Both the position numbers and the translations under genes were made by a program. 64,000 nucleotides of DNA from CAWBRT01 sp963819175 (GTDB taxonomy: Bacteria; Acidobacteriota; Terriglobia; Terriglobales; Acidobacteriaceae). Under the pieces are notes generated by a model that worked only from the letters and a program-made list of their open reading frames with translations, made no database searches and was not told the DNA's origin. Shown piece after piece: positions 46,433 to 54,903 of this stretch; position 1 is the first letter of the stretch; each line of letters opens with the position of its first letter. Location: positions 1 through 64,000 of the forward strand of contig CAWFVJ010000021.1 in NCBI GenBank assembly GCA_963819175.1. Reading direction: 5' to 3'.

Positions 46433-46883
46433 CGACCCCTTGTATCTTGTATCCAGCGTACTTCAGGGGCAAGCACTGGTGTTGCCGATTCCGGTTCTGC
46501 GTTGTCGTTTTCGATTCCTTGCAGGACGTGGGCTGTGAGGTTACCAACGTAATTTGCGAGCGCAAGGCCGAAACTGTAGGTTTTGTATGTCACAGCGAAT
46601 CTGCTGTGTGAAAAGTTAAAGGCCGACATTCTTGGGGGAGGCTGTCGGTCTTTAACTTTTGAGTAAGGATTCTACCAGCCCCGGCACACATCCTCGCACT
46701 CATCCCTCCCCCGAAAATCCCGCTCGCCGCCTCGCTCCCGTTCGAAGAGTTCTTCTCGCCCGACCCACTCCGCAGGATGCAGGTGCATTTTGTTCGTTGA
46801 ACGGTGTGATCCGTTGAATCACGCCGGAGATGTTCTCGGTGGGGGTGCTGCATTCCTGGGTTGTTGCATTCGGTTGGGCGGGG
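46433..46883. other. Gene-free stretch with two strong hairpins
   Basis: No supported gene. It contains the paired hairpins at 46590-46659 listed separately. Confidence 0.4.
46590..46659. repeat. Two consecutive hairpins, the second with an 18-bp stem
   Basis: CACAGC-gaatct-GCTGTG at 46590-46607, then AAAAGTTAAAGGCCGACA (46610-46627) paired with TGTCGGTCTTTAACTTTT (46642-46659), 17 of 18 positions complementary and the odd one a G-T. Flanking A- and T-rich ends make it terminator-like in both directions. It could also be a small non-autonomous repeat. Confidence 0.65.
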
Positions 46884-47543
46884 TCATTTTGACAGGTGCC
46901 GCCTCTCCGGCAGCAAAGAGCGTTTAGTCAAACTTGTATTCAAAACTTCGTGGGGGTGCTTGCTCCAAGCGACTACTTTAGCTGCCCAAATGGATGCTTT
47001 TCGTGCCCAAAGGCTGTCCGGAAAGTGCTGCTCCAATTCCTTACTGATTAGCGGCAGTACAGTGTGATCGATTGTCCGTTTGTAGGTCGCCACGCCTGCC
47101 CAGTAGATCGCCTCGGCGGCGGTCGGGCTGCTGCTATACTGCTGCACGATATTTTTGTATCTGCGTTCCGCCTCGTCCCACTTTTTGCACATGAAGGCAA
47201 TCCTTGCCAAACCTAATTCAAGCTGAGCCGCGAACTCGTCCGACGGCAGGTATCCTTCGATGCGGTGCCGTTCTTTTCCGCTTGAATCAAGCAGTAAAAC
47301 GGTAGGCGTCCACAGCACTTCGAACCGATGGAATGCAGCAGCACCTTTCTTCGTGCTGACGGAGGCTGGGACAAACTGATTATTGATGAACATCGCAATT
47401 TCTTTGTATGCGTATGATTCGGCTTCCAGCCGATCACAACAACCTCAGGTATGCGGGGCGCTGAAATCGAGCAATACGGGACGATTCTTTGCAGCCGCGT
47501 CGCTCAACGCCACATCGACGCTCTCAAGCCAATGAATAGGCAG
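46884..47543 (-). CDS. Thioredoxin-fold/TPR protein with in-frame TGA, candidate selenoprotein
   Basis: If TGA is read as Sec the product is 219 residues from a CTG start at 47543 (GGGGGAGAGG just upstream; no ATG exists in frame, and the frame stays open another 90 bases). It reads IHWLESVDVALSDAAAKNRP, VLLDFSAPHT, then TGA at 47445-47447, then GCCDRLEAESYAYKEIAMFI. In family members I recall (thioredoxin domain plus TPR) the matching place is the CxxC active site (DFxxPxCxGC), so the TGA replaces the first Cys and gives U-G-C-C. Downstream the fold continues with WTPTVLLLDSSGKERHRIEG and a TPR-like helical tail. The frame is identical on both sides of the TGA, and a SECIS-like hairpin follows at 47415-47436. 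A nonsense mutation of TGT or TGC is the alternative. Confidence 0.6.
47415..47436 (-). promoter_or_regulatory. Candidate bacterial SECIS hairpin
   Basis: On the minus strand TGAT-CGGCT-GGA-AGCCG-A-ATCA forms a 9-bp stem with one bulged base and a GGA loop. The loop begins 17 nt after the in-frame TGA and its first base is G. Bacterial SECIS elements are described as having an apical loop 16-37 nt downstream of the UGA with a G in the first two loop positions, so both criteria are met. Confidence 0.5.
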
Positions 47544-47755
47544 AGCCTCTCCCCCTGAAGTTATATTCTTTGCAGGTAATTCCCCACACCCACAAGTTGG
47601 GCACAGATTAAAGCACCGACTGCTCTCAAGTCAATGCAGAAACTCTGGACTGCTGTTTTGTTGCGAAACTGTAAGTCCGGCGACAGCCGCGCACGCCCTC
47701 ACACACGCATCCCACCCCTGGAAATCCGGATCGCCGCTACGCTTGACACGAGAAT

Positions 47756-48217
47756 TCATTCGACCTTACTTACCGCAGACTGCAATGGGTAGAAGTGTCG
47801 ATCAGTTGTTGTCCACCGTGCATCTATAGCCCCGTTGGTTTTGAACCCCATGGTAACAACGACTCTGTTTGTGCCGCTCTGCCATTCGAACTTGACGGTC
47901 GAAGCGGATTGAGAGAACTTGCCCTTGAACGCTCGCCATGCACCGGGGCAGTCACGTCGCAGGTCAGAGCCATAAATCCCCATCACTTCATCCCCCTTGA
48001 TCGAGATTAGCGCAATACAAAAATTGCGGCGTGATGATCGCTCTCCCCTTCCTTCCCATGTCCCCGTGTACAACCCGATTTTCTCTGGGTATGGAGTGTC
48101 CCGATCAAACTCAAGGTTCTGGGGAAGAGGGCAGTAATCATGGCGTGCGGACGGGCCGTCTGCAAAAAGGAGGCTTGCAGCAACGAAGCTGACGATGATC
48201 GCGCTCACGGTTCTCAT
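47756..48217 (-). CDS. Secreted hypothetical protein
   Basis: 153 residues from the ATG at 48217. The frame is open for 22 more codons, but this start places a signal peptide (RTVSAIIVSFVAASLLFADG) at the N-terminus. The mature part looks like a small beta-barrel (GLYTGTWEGRGERSSRRNFC, VKFEWQSGTNRVVVTMGFKT). Two Cys pairs may form disulfides. No family recognised. No frameshift. Confidence 0.6.
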   Translation of the reverse strand: MRTVSAIIVSFVAASLLFADGPSARHDYCPLPQNLEFDRDTPYPEKIGLYTGTWEGRGERSSRRNFCIALISIKGDEVMGIYGSDLRRDCPGAWRAFKGKFSQSASTVKFEWQSGTNRVVVTMGFKTNGAIDARWTTTDRHFYPLQSAVSKVE

Positions 48218-48609
48218 TACCGGGTTCCCGAGAGTCGGGCGATTGCGTCCGGGTAGGATGGCGATAAGCCGTTTCACTTGCACGCGTCCATAAATCTAAG
48301 ACGGCGCACGCCGTATTGAATGATGGGTTGAGGTAGGAAACGACGTACGCCTTATTGAATTGAACGAATATTAGCTATTTGGAGTGCCCGTGGCAATGAT
48401 ATTCGTCGCACTCCAGAGAATTTCTGATGAGCCTTCCTGCACTGCTTTCTACCAACGGTTGGTTGAGCCAAAACAAAACCCCGAGCCGAAGCTCAGGGCC
48501 TTGCGAGGGTCGTATGCGGATACGACAATTGCAAGCTTACATCTTCTGGTGGCGCATTCAAGGACAATTACAAACGCCGGAACCATGAACGCTACCGACA
48601 AGTCTTAGT
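48218..48609. other. Stretch with one copy of an ACGGCGCACGCCGT-headed repeat
   Basis: No supported gene. A weak 74-codon frame (48384-48608, plus) lacks a binding site. The repeat copy is at 48301-48386. Confidence 0.4.
48301..48386. repeat. Dispersed repeat, copy A
   Basis: Starts ACGGCGCACGCCGTA, contains a second GACGTACGCCTTA and ends TTTGGAGTG. A diverged relative lies at 52236-52312. The first 15 bases are identical and form a short hairpin. Confidence 0.45.
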
Positions 48610-48928
48610 GCTGTATCTGGAGCGCCCCGCGAAACAGTTCGGGTTTGCATGTTCCTGGAGGGGCGCTTCTGATACAGCGACTTGAAGGAAGCCGCCCACA
48701 GGGAAGCCTATGTACTTTGAATCGGCCCGAGTGGGTGCAGAGGGATCACGGACAGGCTGAGTTGGGTGCAATTTGTTTGCCTGAAGTTCGAACGGAGCGG
48801 GCCAGTGACTTTTCGAAGCCTGATGTGGGCGCTGGAGAGGCTGGCATCGAAGGGGTCTTGGCCGGATGAGACAAGGCATCCGCGTGCGCGCCGAAGCACG
48901 GGCAAAGACCGAGGATGTGTATAGAGGT

Positions 48929-50125
48929 TCATGCAACGCACCGTTCTGGTTGAGGTGGGGAGCGAAGCAGGAGTTGGGCAGCGGAGAGCCGTTCAACGAC
49001 GCGCATGGTTCCGCCGCAGACTGGGCAGTTCCAGAGTGAATGAGTTTGATCTGTGGACGGTGATGCCGGCGTAGCTTTGTTTTGCTGTGATCCGCCGAGC
49101 AGTCGTAGGCACAGTGGCAGCAACGTAGCACGGTTCCGGTTGGCGAGGAAGCCGAAGTTGCGGATGCGCACGAAGCCCGGTGGCAGCAGATGGAGCAGGA
49201 AACGGCGCAGGAACTCCTCGACATCCAGAGTCATGAGCCTCTTCTTGTTGCCGTGGGCGGAATCACGCCAGCGGAAGGTGACGTTGCCCTCGGAGAGCGC
49301 GACCAGCCTGGAGTTCGAGATGGCGACGCGATGGGTGTAGGCGCCGAGATAACGCAGCACATGTTCCGGTCCGCCGAAAGGCGGCTTGGAGTAGACGACC
49401 CAATCGTGGCGGAACAGTACTCGCAGCCAGGCAGCGAAGGCGCGCGGATGAGCTTGCGGCAGAAGCTCGCCGTGGAACTGGAGCTCACCTCGATGGAAAG
49501 CGTTGCGAAGTCCGGCGACGAACTTGCCGCGGAAGACGCGGCTGAGGGCACCGATGGGCAGGAAGAAAGAGCGTCTGGCGGAGACCCAGCTTGAGTGGTC
49601 CGGGGCAAGGCCGCCTGCGGCAAGTACGCAGTGGACGTGCGGATGAAACTGCAAGCGCTGATTCCAGCTATGGAGCACGCTGAAGAAGCCGATCTCGGCA
49701 CCGAGATGCCGTGGATCGTGAGCGACTTCAAGCAGGGTCTCTGCACTGGCGTGAAAGAGCAGGTTGTAGATGAGCCGTTTGTTCTGCAATGCCAGCGGGG
49801 CAAGTTCCCGCGGCAGAGTAAAGACAGCATGTACATAGCGAGTGGGCAGCAGTTCCCGTTCGCGCGCCTGGAGCCAGCGTCTGCGCGCGTTGCCCTGGCA
49901 TCTTGGGCAATGCCTGTTTCGACACGAGTTGTATGAGATGGTGGTCGTATGTCCGCAGCCGGTGCAGCGGTCGCGATGCCCGCCCAGCGCGGCGGTGCGG
50001 CAGCGCGCAATGGCCAGCAACACCTTCTGGTGTTGCCAGTTAATCCACCTGCGGCTGTGTTCGACAAATGTCTGTCCGGCACAGCGAACAATGTCGGCCA
50101 TCTCCACCAGAGGCCGGTTGTTCAA
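48929..50125 (-). CDS. IS91-family transposase (HUH, zinc-finger N-terminus)
   Basis: 398 residues. The TTG start at 50125 overlaps the recombinase stop (TTGA). The zinc-binding N-terminus CTGCGHTTTISYNSCRNRHC then CPRCQ is characteristic. HUH motif is HPHVHCVLAAGG, and the nucleophile Tyr lies in LRYLGAYTHRVAISNSRL. The C-terminus NCPVCGGTMRVVERLSAAQL has a second Cys pair. No frameshift, so it may be active. It cleaves and joins single strands for rolling-circle-like transposition. Confidence 0.92.
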   Translation of the reverse strand: MNNRPLVEMADIVRCAGQTFVEHSRRWINWQHQKVLLAIARCRTAALGGHRDRCTGCGHTTTISYNSCRNRHCPRCQGNARRRWLQARERELLPTRYVHAVFTLPRELAPLALQNKRLIYNLLFHASAETLLEVAHDPRHLGAEIGFFSVLHSWNQRLQFHPHVHCVLAAGGLAPDHSSWVSARRSFFLPIGALSRVFRGKFVAGLRNAFHRGELQFHGELLPQAHPRAFAAWLRVLFRHDWVVYSKPPFGGPEHVLRYLGAYTHRVAISNSRLVALSEGNVTFRWRDSAHGNKKRLMTLDVEEFLRRFLLHLLPPGFVRIRNFGFLANRNRATLLPLCLRLLGGSQQNKATPASPSTDQTHSLWNCPVCGGTMRVVERLSAAQLLLRSPPQPERCVA

Positions 50126-51003
50126 CTGTGCCTGTGCCCTCCCTGTGAAGTGAAGGTGAGCGCATCGAGCGGGCTGGCGGTCGCGCTCAGATGCCGTTGG
50201 GACAGATGCAGGTAGACAGTGGTGACCTCGAGATCGCGATGGCCGAGCAGGATCTGAATCGTGCGCAGGTCAGCGCCGGCTTCGAGAAGATGTGTCGCGA
50301 AACAATGTCTTAACGTGTGCGGGTGGATTTTCCTGTTCTCAAGCCCGGCGCGTTCGGCGGCGATCTGGCAGGCGCTCCACAGGACCTTGGTGGTCACAGG
50401 ATGACTGGATGTGTGCCAGCGGTTGCCGGGAAAGAGCCACTCCTTCGGCTTGCGCCTGAGTCCGCGCCAGTAAGTGCGCAGTTCTTCGAGCAGCCTCGGG
50501 CTGAGCATGACATCGCGGTCCTTGCCGCCCTTGCCCTCGCGGATATGAACCACCATCCGCTTGCTATCGATGTCACTGACCTTGAGATGTGCCGCTTCTG
50601 CGCGGCGTGCGCCGGTGGCATACATTGTCATCAGCAGAATGCGATGAAAGGGCGTATCCGCCGCCTCAATCAGTCGCGCGACTTCTTCCTGACTGAGTAC
50701 CCCTGGAAGGTGACGCACCTTCTTCGGATAGGGCGTTTCGGCGATGCTCCAGCCACGCTTCAACACGTGAATATAGAAAAAGCGCAGTGACGCCAGCCGC
50801 AGGATGACGGTGTTCGGACTGTACTTCAACTTGGTGAACAGCATCGCCTGATACTTGCGAATGTCCTCAGGGCCAAGCTGATCGGGTGGGCGCCGGAAGT
50901 ATCGGCTGAAGTGCGCTACACCGTGCAGGTAGCAGCGGATGGTTGTATCGGCGAAGTTGCGGCGATGCAACTCCTCAAGCATGAGCTGACGTAGTTGGTT
51001 CAC
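50122..51003 (-). CDS. Tyrosine recombinase (XerC/D-like) of the IS91-type element
   Basis: 293 residues from the GTG at 51003, which follows AGGAGG by 8 bases; the frame extends nine codons upstream. SAM-like N-terminal domain (residues about 1-85) and a complete catalytic domain: Arg in YATGARRAEAAHLKVSDID, Lys in REGKGGKDRDVML, HTLRHCFATHLLEAG (His-x-x-Arg), LGHRDLEVTTVYLHLSQRHL with the nucleophile Tyr. The stop overlaps the transposase start. Confidence 0.93.
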   Translation of the reverse strand: MNQLRQLMLEELHRRNFADTTIRCYLHGVAHFSRYFRRPPDQLGPEDIRKYQAMLFTKLKYSPNTVILRLASLRFFYIHVLKRGWSIAETPYPKKVRHLPGVLSQEEVARLIEAADTPFHRILLMTMYATGARRAEAAHLKVSDIDSKRMVVHIREGKGGKDRDVMLSPRLLEELRTYWRGLRRKPKEWLFPGNRWHTSSHPVTTKVLWSACQIAAERAGLENRKIHPHTLRHCFATHLLEAGADLRTIQILLGHRDLEVTTVYLHLSQRHLSATASPLDALTFTSQGGHRHS

Positions 51004-51100
51004 AGAGAATCCTCCTTCTCTGCGAACCAAACTACCCCGGCAGCCACAAAAGCCAGCTCAACCGCACGCGAATGCGTCCGCCGCGCCAGCGGCTTCGTTC

Positions 51101-51886
51101 AAGTCTACATCACGCCATCAAGCACCGTCGCGGGGGCGAAGAGCTCCCGCATCCACCTCCGAGCGTGAAAATTGATGGCGCGTGGCGTTCTCAGGCTGTC
51201 TTGATAACAACAGATGTCGTGGGTACTCGGGCTACTGGCTTCCGCTGAAGCCGGTTGATGCAGACGTGCGCTTCCTCTGCAATTGCAATTGCGGTTTTGC
51301 TGCCTGCTGCGCTCCAGCCACAGTCGAGGCATTGGCTGGAGTCGAGCTGACTACGGCGCTCCGGCCCCACCAAGAGGGTTGTATGCCAGAACCCGAGCAT
51401 GATACCGCTCCACTTGCAGCAGTCCCCGCTCACCCCTTTTCGGTGTGCCGCAAGAACTTTCCGCTTAGTGGCGTTACGGCGAATGTTACAACCATCGAAT
51501 GTTGTGTCAAGGTGGGCTGAATTTTTCCTGTGGATAACGGGGCTGAAATATTCCCTTTTTGGGAATACTGTGGCGCATGATGTTTGTTGTTGAGCTATGC
51601 GGTTGCGGCTGCACCGAGTTCAACTGCGTCGTCCCGATCGGCGTGGCATTGACCGTTATGCCCTGCTTGCAAGTTTGCTACCGCATGTTTCACCTTAGGG
51701 TTGCAACCGATGGAGTCACTGCATCAATTCTGATGCATGCTCGTATTGGCTCCACTGGCTAAGCTTATAGGTGACCTGAATTCCATTCCGAGTGTGAATA
51801 GGTGGTGAAAATCTAACCGACACCGCATTTTTGCGTCATGAAAGGGAGAGTGCATTGAACAGGAGCCGGGAGTATCGTCTGGGGGC
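51101..51886. other. No supported gene
   Basis: About 790 bases with only weak open frames. A small hairpin TATTCCCTTTTTGGGAATA lies at about 51547-51565. Confidence 0.45.
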
Positions 51887-52177
51887 ATGAAACACTACAG
51901 TCTGGTGGTAGCTCGAATCCGGCCCTCCGAGAATGTGCTCGTAGTGCCTTTCGCACAAACGCTGGATTTTGAGGTCAAACGTAGTTTGACTGACGCCGAG
52001 TTCGTCGGGCTGATGCAAAAGCTCGGGATTAACTCTGATGAAGCCAAAGTGAAGCTGGCAATGACTTACCATACTCCAGTAGGGTTCGAAGTTTCCCTCG
52101 AATTGTCGGGCGAACAGATCGCCTGTCTACACGCCTACTTTCCTTGCCTTGCTGATAATGTTTGTTTAACCGCCTGA
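51887..52177 (+). CDS. Hypothetical protein (96 aa)
   Basis: From ATG 51887 it reads MKHYSLVVARIRPSENVLVV and continues without unusual codons to TGA. GGGAG is about 45 bases upstream and no near site is clear. Mixed alpha/beta, soluble, no domain recognised. The coherent composition (DAEFVGLMQKLGINSDEAKV looks like a natural helix pair) suggests a real gene. Confidence 0.5.
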   Translation: MKHYSLVVARIRPSENVLVVPFAQTLDFEVKRSLTDAEFVGLMQKLGINSDEAKVKLAMTYHTPVGFEVSLELSGEQIACLHAYFPCLADNVCLTA

Positions 52178-52235
52178 GACTTCGGTAATTGCCGATCTTG
52201 GACGAGGTCGCCAGAAAAGCTGCGTAGCGAAAAGA

Positions 52236-52312
52236 ACGGCGCACGCCGTAGTATGTGGGGTGAGGACGGCACGTGCGCCTTAGCAAGTTGAGCAATTGTG
52301 GCTCTTTGGGCG
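52236..52312. repeat. Dispersed repeat, copy B
   Basis: Shares ACGGCGCACGCCGTA, a GGTGAGGACGGCACGTGCGCC-like centre and a TTTGGGCG end with copy A at 48301. Lies 58 bases after the end of the gene at 52177. Confidence 0.45.
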
Positions 52313-52508
52313 CATTCGTGTCACAGATAAAGCCTTACGCTTGCTGGCAGCCGGGTTCCGGGTTACGCAAAAGCCCTCTTGTCCATTTCCCGGTTCTCCA
52401 TGATTCTTTCCCATTGCGACCTGCTCTGACTGTGAAGACCTGAACGCTAAATTCCATATAGCCAGCCTTCGGTACGGCAGGTTTGTCAATTCGCTTAAGG
52501 GATTGGTC

Positions 52509-52613
52509 GTGACCGTCAAAGATAACGAGGAATCTAAGCGACTCGAAGAAGAGATGAACGAAGCCCGTCGAACATTGTTGAAGCATCAGGAAGGGCATCG
52601 GTGCCGACCCTAA
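52509..52613 (+). CDS. Possible 34-residue helical protein
   Basis: GTG at 52509, reads VTVKDNEESKRLEEEMNEAR then RTLLKHQEGHRCRP to TAA. Strongly coding-like amphipathic helix, but no ribosome binding site. The open frame extends further upstream without a better start, so it may be the end of a decayed longer gene. Confidence 0.3.
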   Translation: MTVKDNEESKRLEEEMNEARRTLLKHQEGHRCRP

Positions 52614-53281
52614 CTGGACAGCAACTTCAGACTCAGGAAGGACTGCGTGGTCGCGCCCCGACATGCGCCCGAACAAACCCCGCATTCCGCCCAACGTGGA
52701 AGCTTCAATCCGGCAATACCCGGAACAACCCAAGCTATTGAGTTCACAAATACGAAACGCCTCAAGGACTTCGACCCAAGCTGTGGTGAAGAGCCGCTTT
52801 CGCATTAGTTCGTTATTTTAGCCAGACTACCTAAGCCAATAGTTTAGTTACTTGCGCCTACTTCCCCGGTGGTAAGTAAAATAGCTTATGCCAAAAGGAG
52901 ACTTGTCGCGATCTTCCGCTCAGTGCATCGTGAACACTGTTCGCTCCCTTCTCGGTCACTGACACCGATGAAGGCGAACATCGGTCGGCTGACAGGGGTG
53001 CTCAGGTCGAAGTTGTCACACAGGATCACGAATGAGAGATTGCGCGATAACAATGGAGACTTTCGAGGCCCAGAGCGGGATAACTTTCTAGCAGGTTGTA
53101 AGGTGAGTTTACGCGAGCGCTATTCATAGATATCCTCTCAGCGCTGCGCGACCGGGAGGGCAGAGAGAATCTGCTTTGCCTTTTGCGGTTTATTTAATTG
53201 TTGCAATGATTCCCGCTCTCTCGCGTGCTCGTTTTGGAGTCGAGTAAAAGATGTCCGCACCAGAAATATTGAGGAAAGCAC

Positions 53282-53356
53282 AATATAGTGACAGTCGCCG
53301 ACCTGGCAACCACCCTCCAAATGGGACTCTCGGCACCTTCAAAATGTCACTATATT
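53282..53356. repeat. 75-base structure with perfect 12-bp terminal inverted repeats
   Basis: AATATAGTGACA at 53282-53293 and TGTCACTATATT at 53345-53356 with 51 bases between. This is the layout of a very small MITE or of a regulatory cruciform. No target duplication is visible outside. Confidence 0.55.
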
Positions 53357-53472
53357 CTGCGCCGCTCAATAGAACGGTGTCCTTCAACGCGGTTTCCGAT
53401 GGAGTTGGCCGTAACGGTTAAGCCGCAGGATGGCACAGAGCAGAATTGTGCGACTAGGTCTGTGACCGCAGG

Positions 53473-53913
53473 ATGATTTCCATCACGGAGAGGCGGACGC
53501 TTCGCCCATACTTCCTAGACGGTTCTCCGCCAGATAAGATGGCCCGTGACAGTAATTATCATACGGTTGCGCTACTAGAGACATCAGCGCTGGGGGCGTT
53601 TTCTTTTTCTTGTGATTTCGGAATTGTGCAGGGCTCTCCAATCCTGTTGGTGATGATAATGCCGCCCGAAAGCACAGGTGGAGAAAAGCTGTGGGTTTGC
53701 TACCACAGACGAGTGGTACGGGTGGAGGAGGATTCGGCTGACGGGCAGCGTGGGGTTGCGGTCAAAGTGAAGCACCTTGCATTCTTGCCTGAAATAACCC
53801 TTAGCTGCTGTATCGCCCAACCATTTTCGAGGAGACGGTTAGTTCGACACGTTTTTTCTGCCGCTGCGAGAAGTCCCAAGAGGACAGCGATATTTGACTG
53901 TGCGTCTGCTTAA
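53473..53913 (+). CDS. PilZ-like domain protein
   Basis: 146 residues. The middle part (LWVCYHRRVVRVEEDSADGQ then RGVAVKVKHLAFLPE) has the beta-strand pattern of PilZ domains. The usual RxxxR is only weakly represented by ERRTLRPYF near residue 6, so c-di-GMP binding is uncertain. No strong binding site before ATG 53473. It precedes a response regulator by 88 bases in the same direction, so the pair could be a small signalling unit. Confidence 0.55.
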   Translation: MISITERRTLRPYFLDGSPPDKMARDSNYHTVALLETSALGAFSFSCDFGIVQGSPILLVMIMPPESTGGEKLWVCYHRRVVRVEEDSADGQRGVAVKVKHLAFLPEITLSCCIAQPFSRRRLVRHVFSAAARSPKRTAIFDCASA

Positions 53914-54001
53914 TTTGTGGAATGACTGAGGTAACTTGTAAAGCAGGCGGTGGGAGATGGGAATACCTGTCCGGTGTGATGCTGCCGCTGGGCAGCGAAT
54001 T

Positions 54002-54388
54002 ATGGAAACAACCACCGAATCCCGCAAGCCGACGCTACTTTGTGTTGATGACAATGAAACGGCTCTTCATGTCCGAAAACTAGTGCTAGAAAGTGCCGGA
54101 TACAGAGTGCTAGTCGCCAGTGATTCCGCAACAGCGATGGAGGTTTTCTCCTCGTCTGCGGTCGATATTGTTGTGAGCGATCACTTCCTACAAGACTGCA
54201 CTGGGATTGAATTAGCCGCCGTAATGAAGAAACTAAAGCCTTTTGTCCCAATCATAATAATCTCAGGGTTGGTGGACGCACCAGAGGGCATAGAACACGC
54301 AGACCTGTTCATCTCCAAAGCTGATTCTCCTCCGGAGATTTTGCAGAAGATTTCAGAACTACTCAAAATATTCAACCGTCGAAACTAA
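54002..54388 (+). CDS. Single-domain response regulator (CheY-like)
   Basis: 128 residues from the ATG at 54002; 15 more codons are open upstream. Receiver fold only: acidic pocket in LLCVDDNETALHVRK, phospho-acceptor Asp in DIVVSDHFLQDCTGIELA, Thr/Ser in IIIISGLVDAP and Lys in LFISKADSPPEIL. No output domain, so it signals by protein contact or as a phospho-relay. No kinase nearby. Confidence 0.85.
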   Translation: METTTESRKPTLLCVDDNETALHVRKLVLESAGYRVLVASDSATAMEVFSSSAVDIVVSDHFLQDCTGIELAAVMKKLKPFVPIIIISGLVDAPEGIEHADLFISKADSPPEILQKISELLKIFNRRN

Positions 54389-54903
54389 GGACGTGTTCAA
54401 TAGTCGGCAAATGCGCCAATAGCTTGTGTTCTACATCTCGTCATCATCATGAGGGGACACTCTAACGTCTTGATCTCAACCTCAGTAACAAAGCTGGAGC
54501 AGATGAATACAAAAGACAATCATGGTTATGTGGCGTTGCGCTCAGGAGATGCACCCCAAGGTCGCAGTTGTCGGGGACACTGTAACGGTGCGACTTTCGA
54601 AGAATGATCCGATGTGGGAGGCGGAATCCGGTGCAGCCTCGGGGGTCACCCAAAACCGGCCACGAAAGGTCACTTCAAAACCGGCCACGCTAGAGGTCCA
54701 AGACAGAAGCTCTGACTGGGGCGCAGGTAGCCTCAGTTGGCATGGGCAATGTCTTGAGCGAAGCGAAGCGGCAGCAAGTGATTGCGCTGGGGCGGCTAGG
54801 TTGGTCGCTGCGGCGGATTGAGCAGGAGACCGGGGTTCGTCGTGAGACGGCGGGCGGCTATCTGAAGGCAGCCGGGATTGCGATCGGTCGACCAGGCGGA
54901 TCG

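Larger units (their letters stand above)
48610..51100 (-). mobile_element. IS91-type element with its own tyrosine recombinase
   Basis: Two coupled genes, a tyrosine recombinase and an HUH transposase, as in IS91-family members. The left limit is taken from a large imperfect hairpin (48610-48628 with 48660-48678, GCTGTATCTGGAGCGCCCC against its partner, 17 of 19 matching) past the end of the transposase, like the terminal hairpins of this family. The right limit is not resolved and the coordinate is approximate. No target duplication is expected. Confidence 0.6.
52178..53472. other. Mostly gene-free stretch with repeats
   Basis: Holds the repeat copy B (52236-52312), a possible 34-codon ORF (52509-52613) and a 75-base inverted-repeat structure (53282-53356). 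No other supported gene. Confidence 0.45.

Noticed and set aside
48592..49224. 210-codon minus-strand frame overlapping the IS91 transposase end
   Set aside because: It overlaps the transposase in another frame and is Ser/Pro/His-rich without features, typical of a shadow frame.
52335..52805. 156-codon minus-strand frame as a gene
   Set aside because: No binding site, no family resemblance, and a more coding-like short frame lies opposite at 52509-52613.
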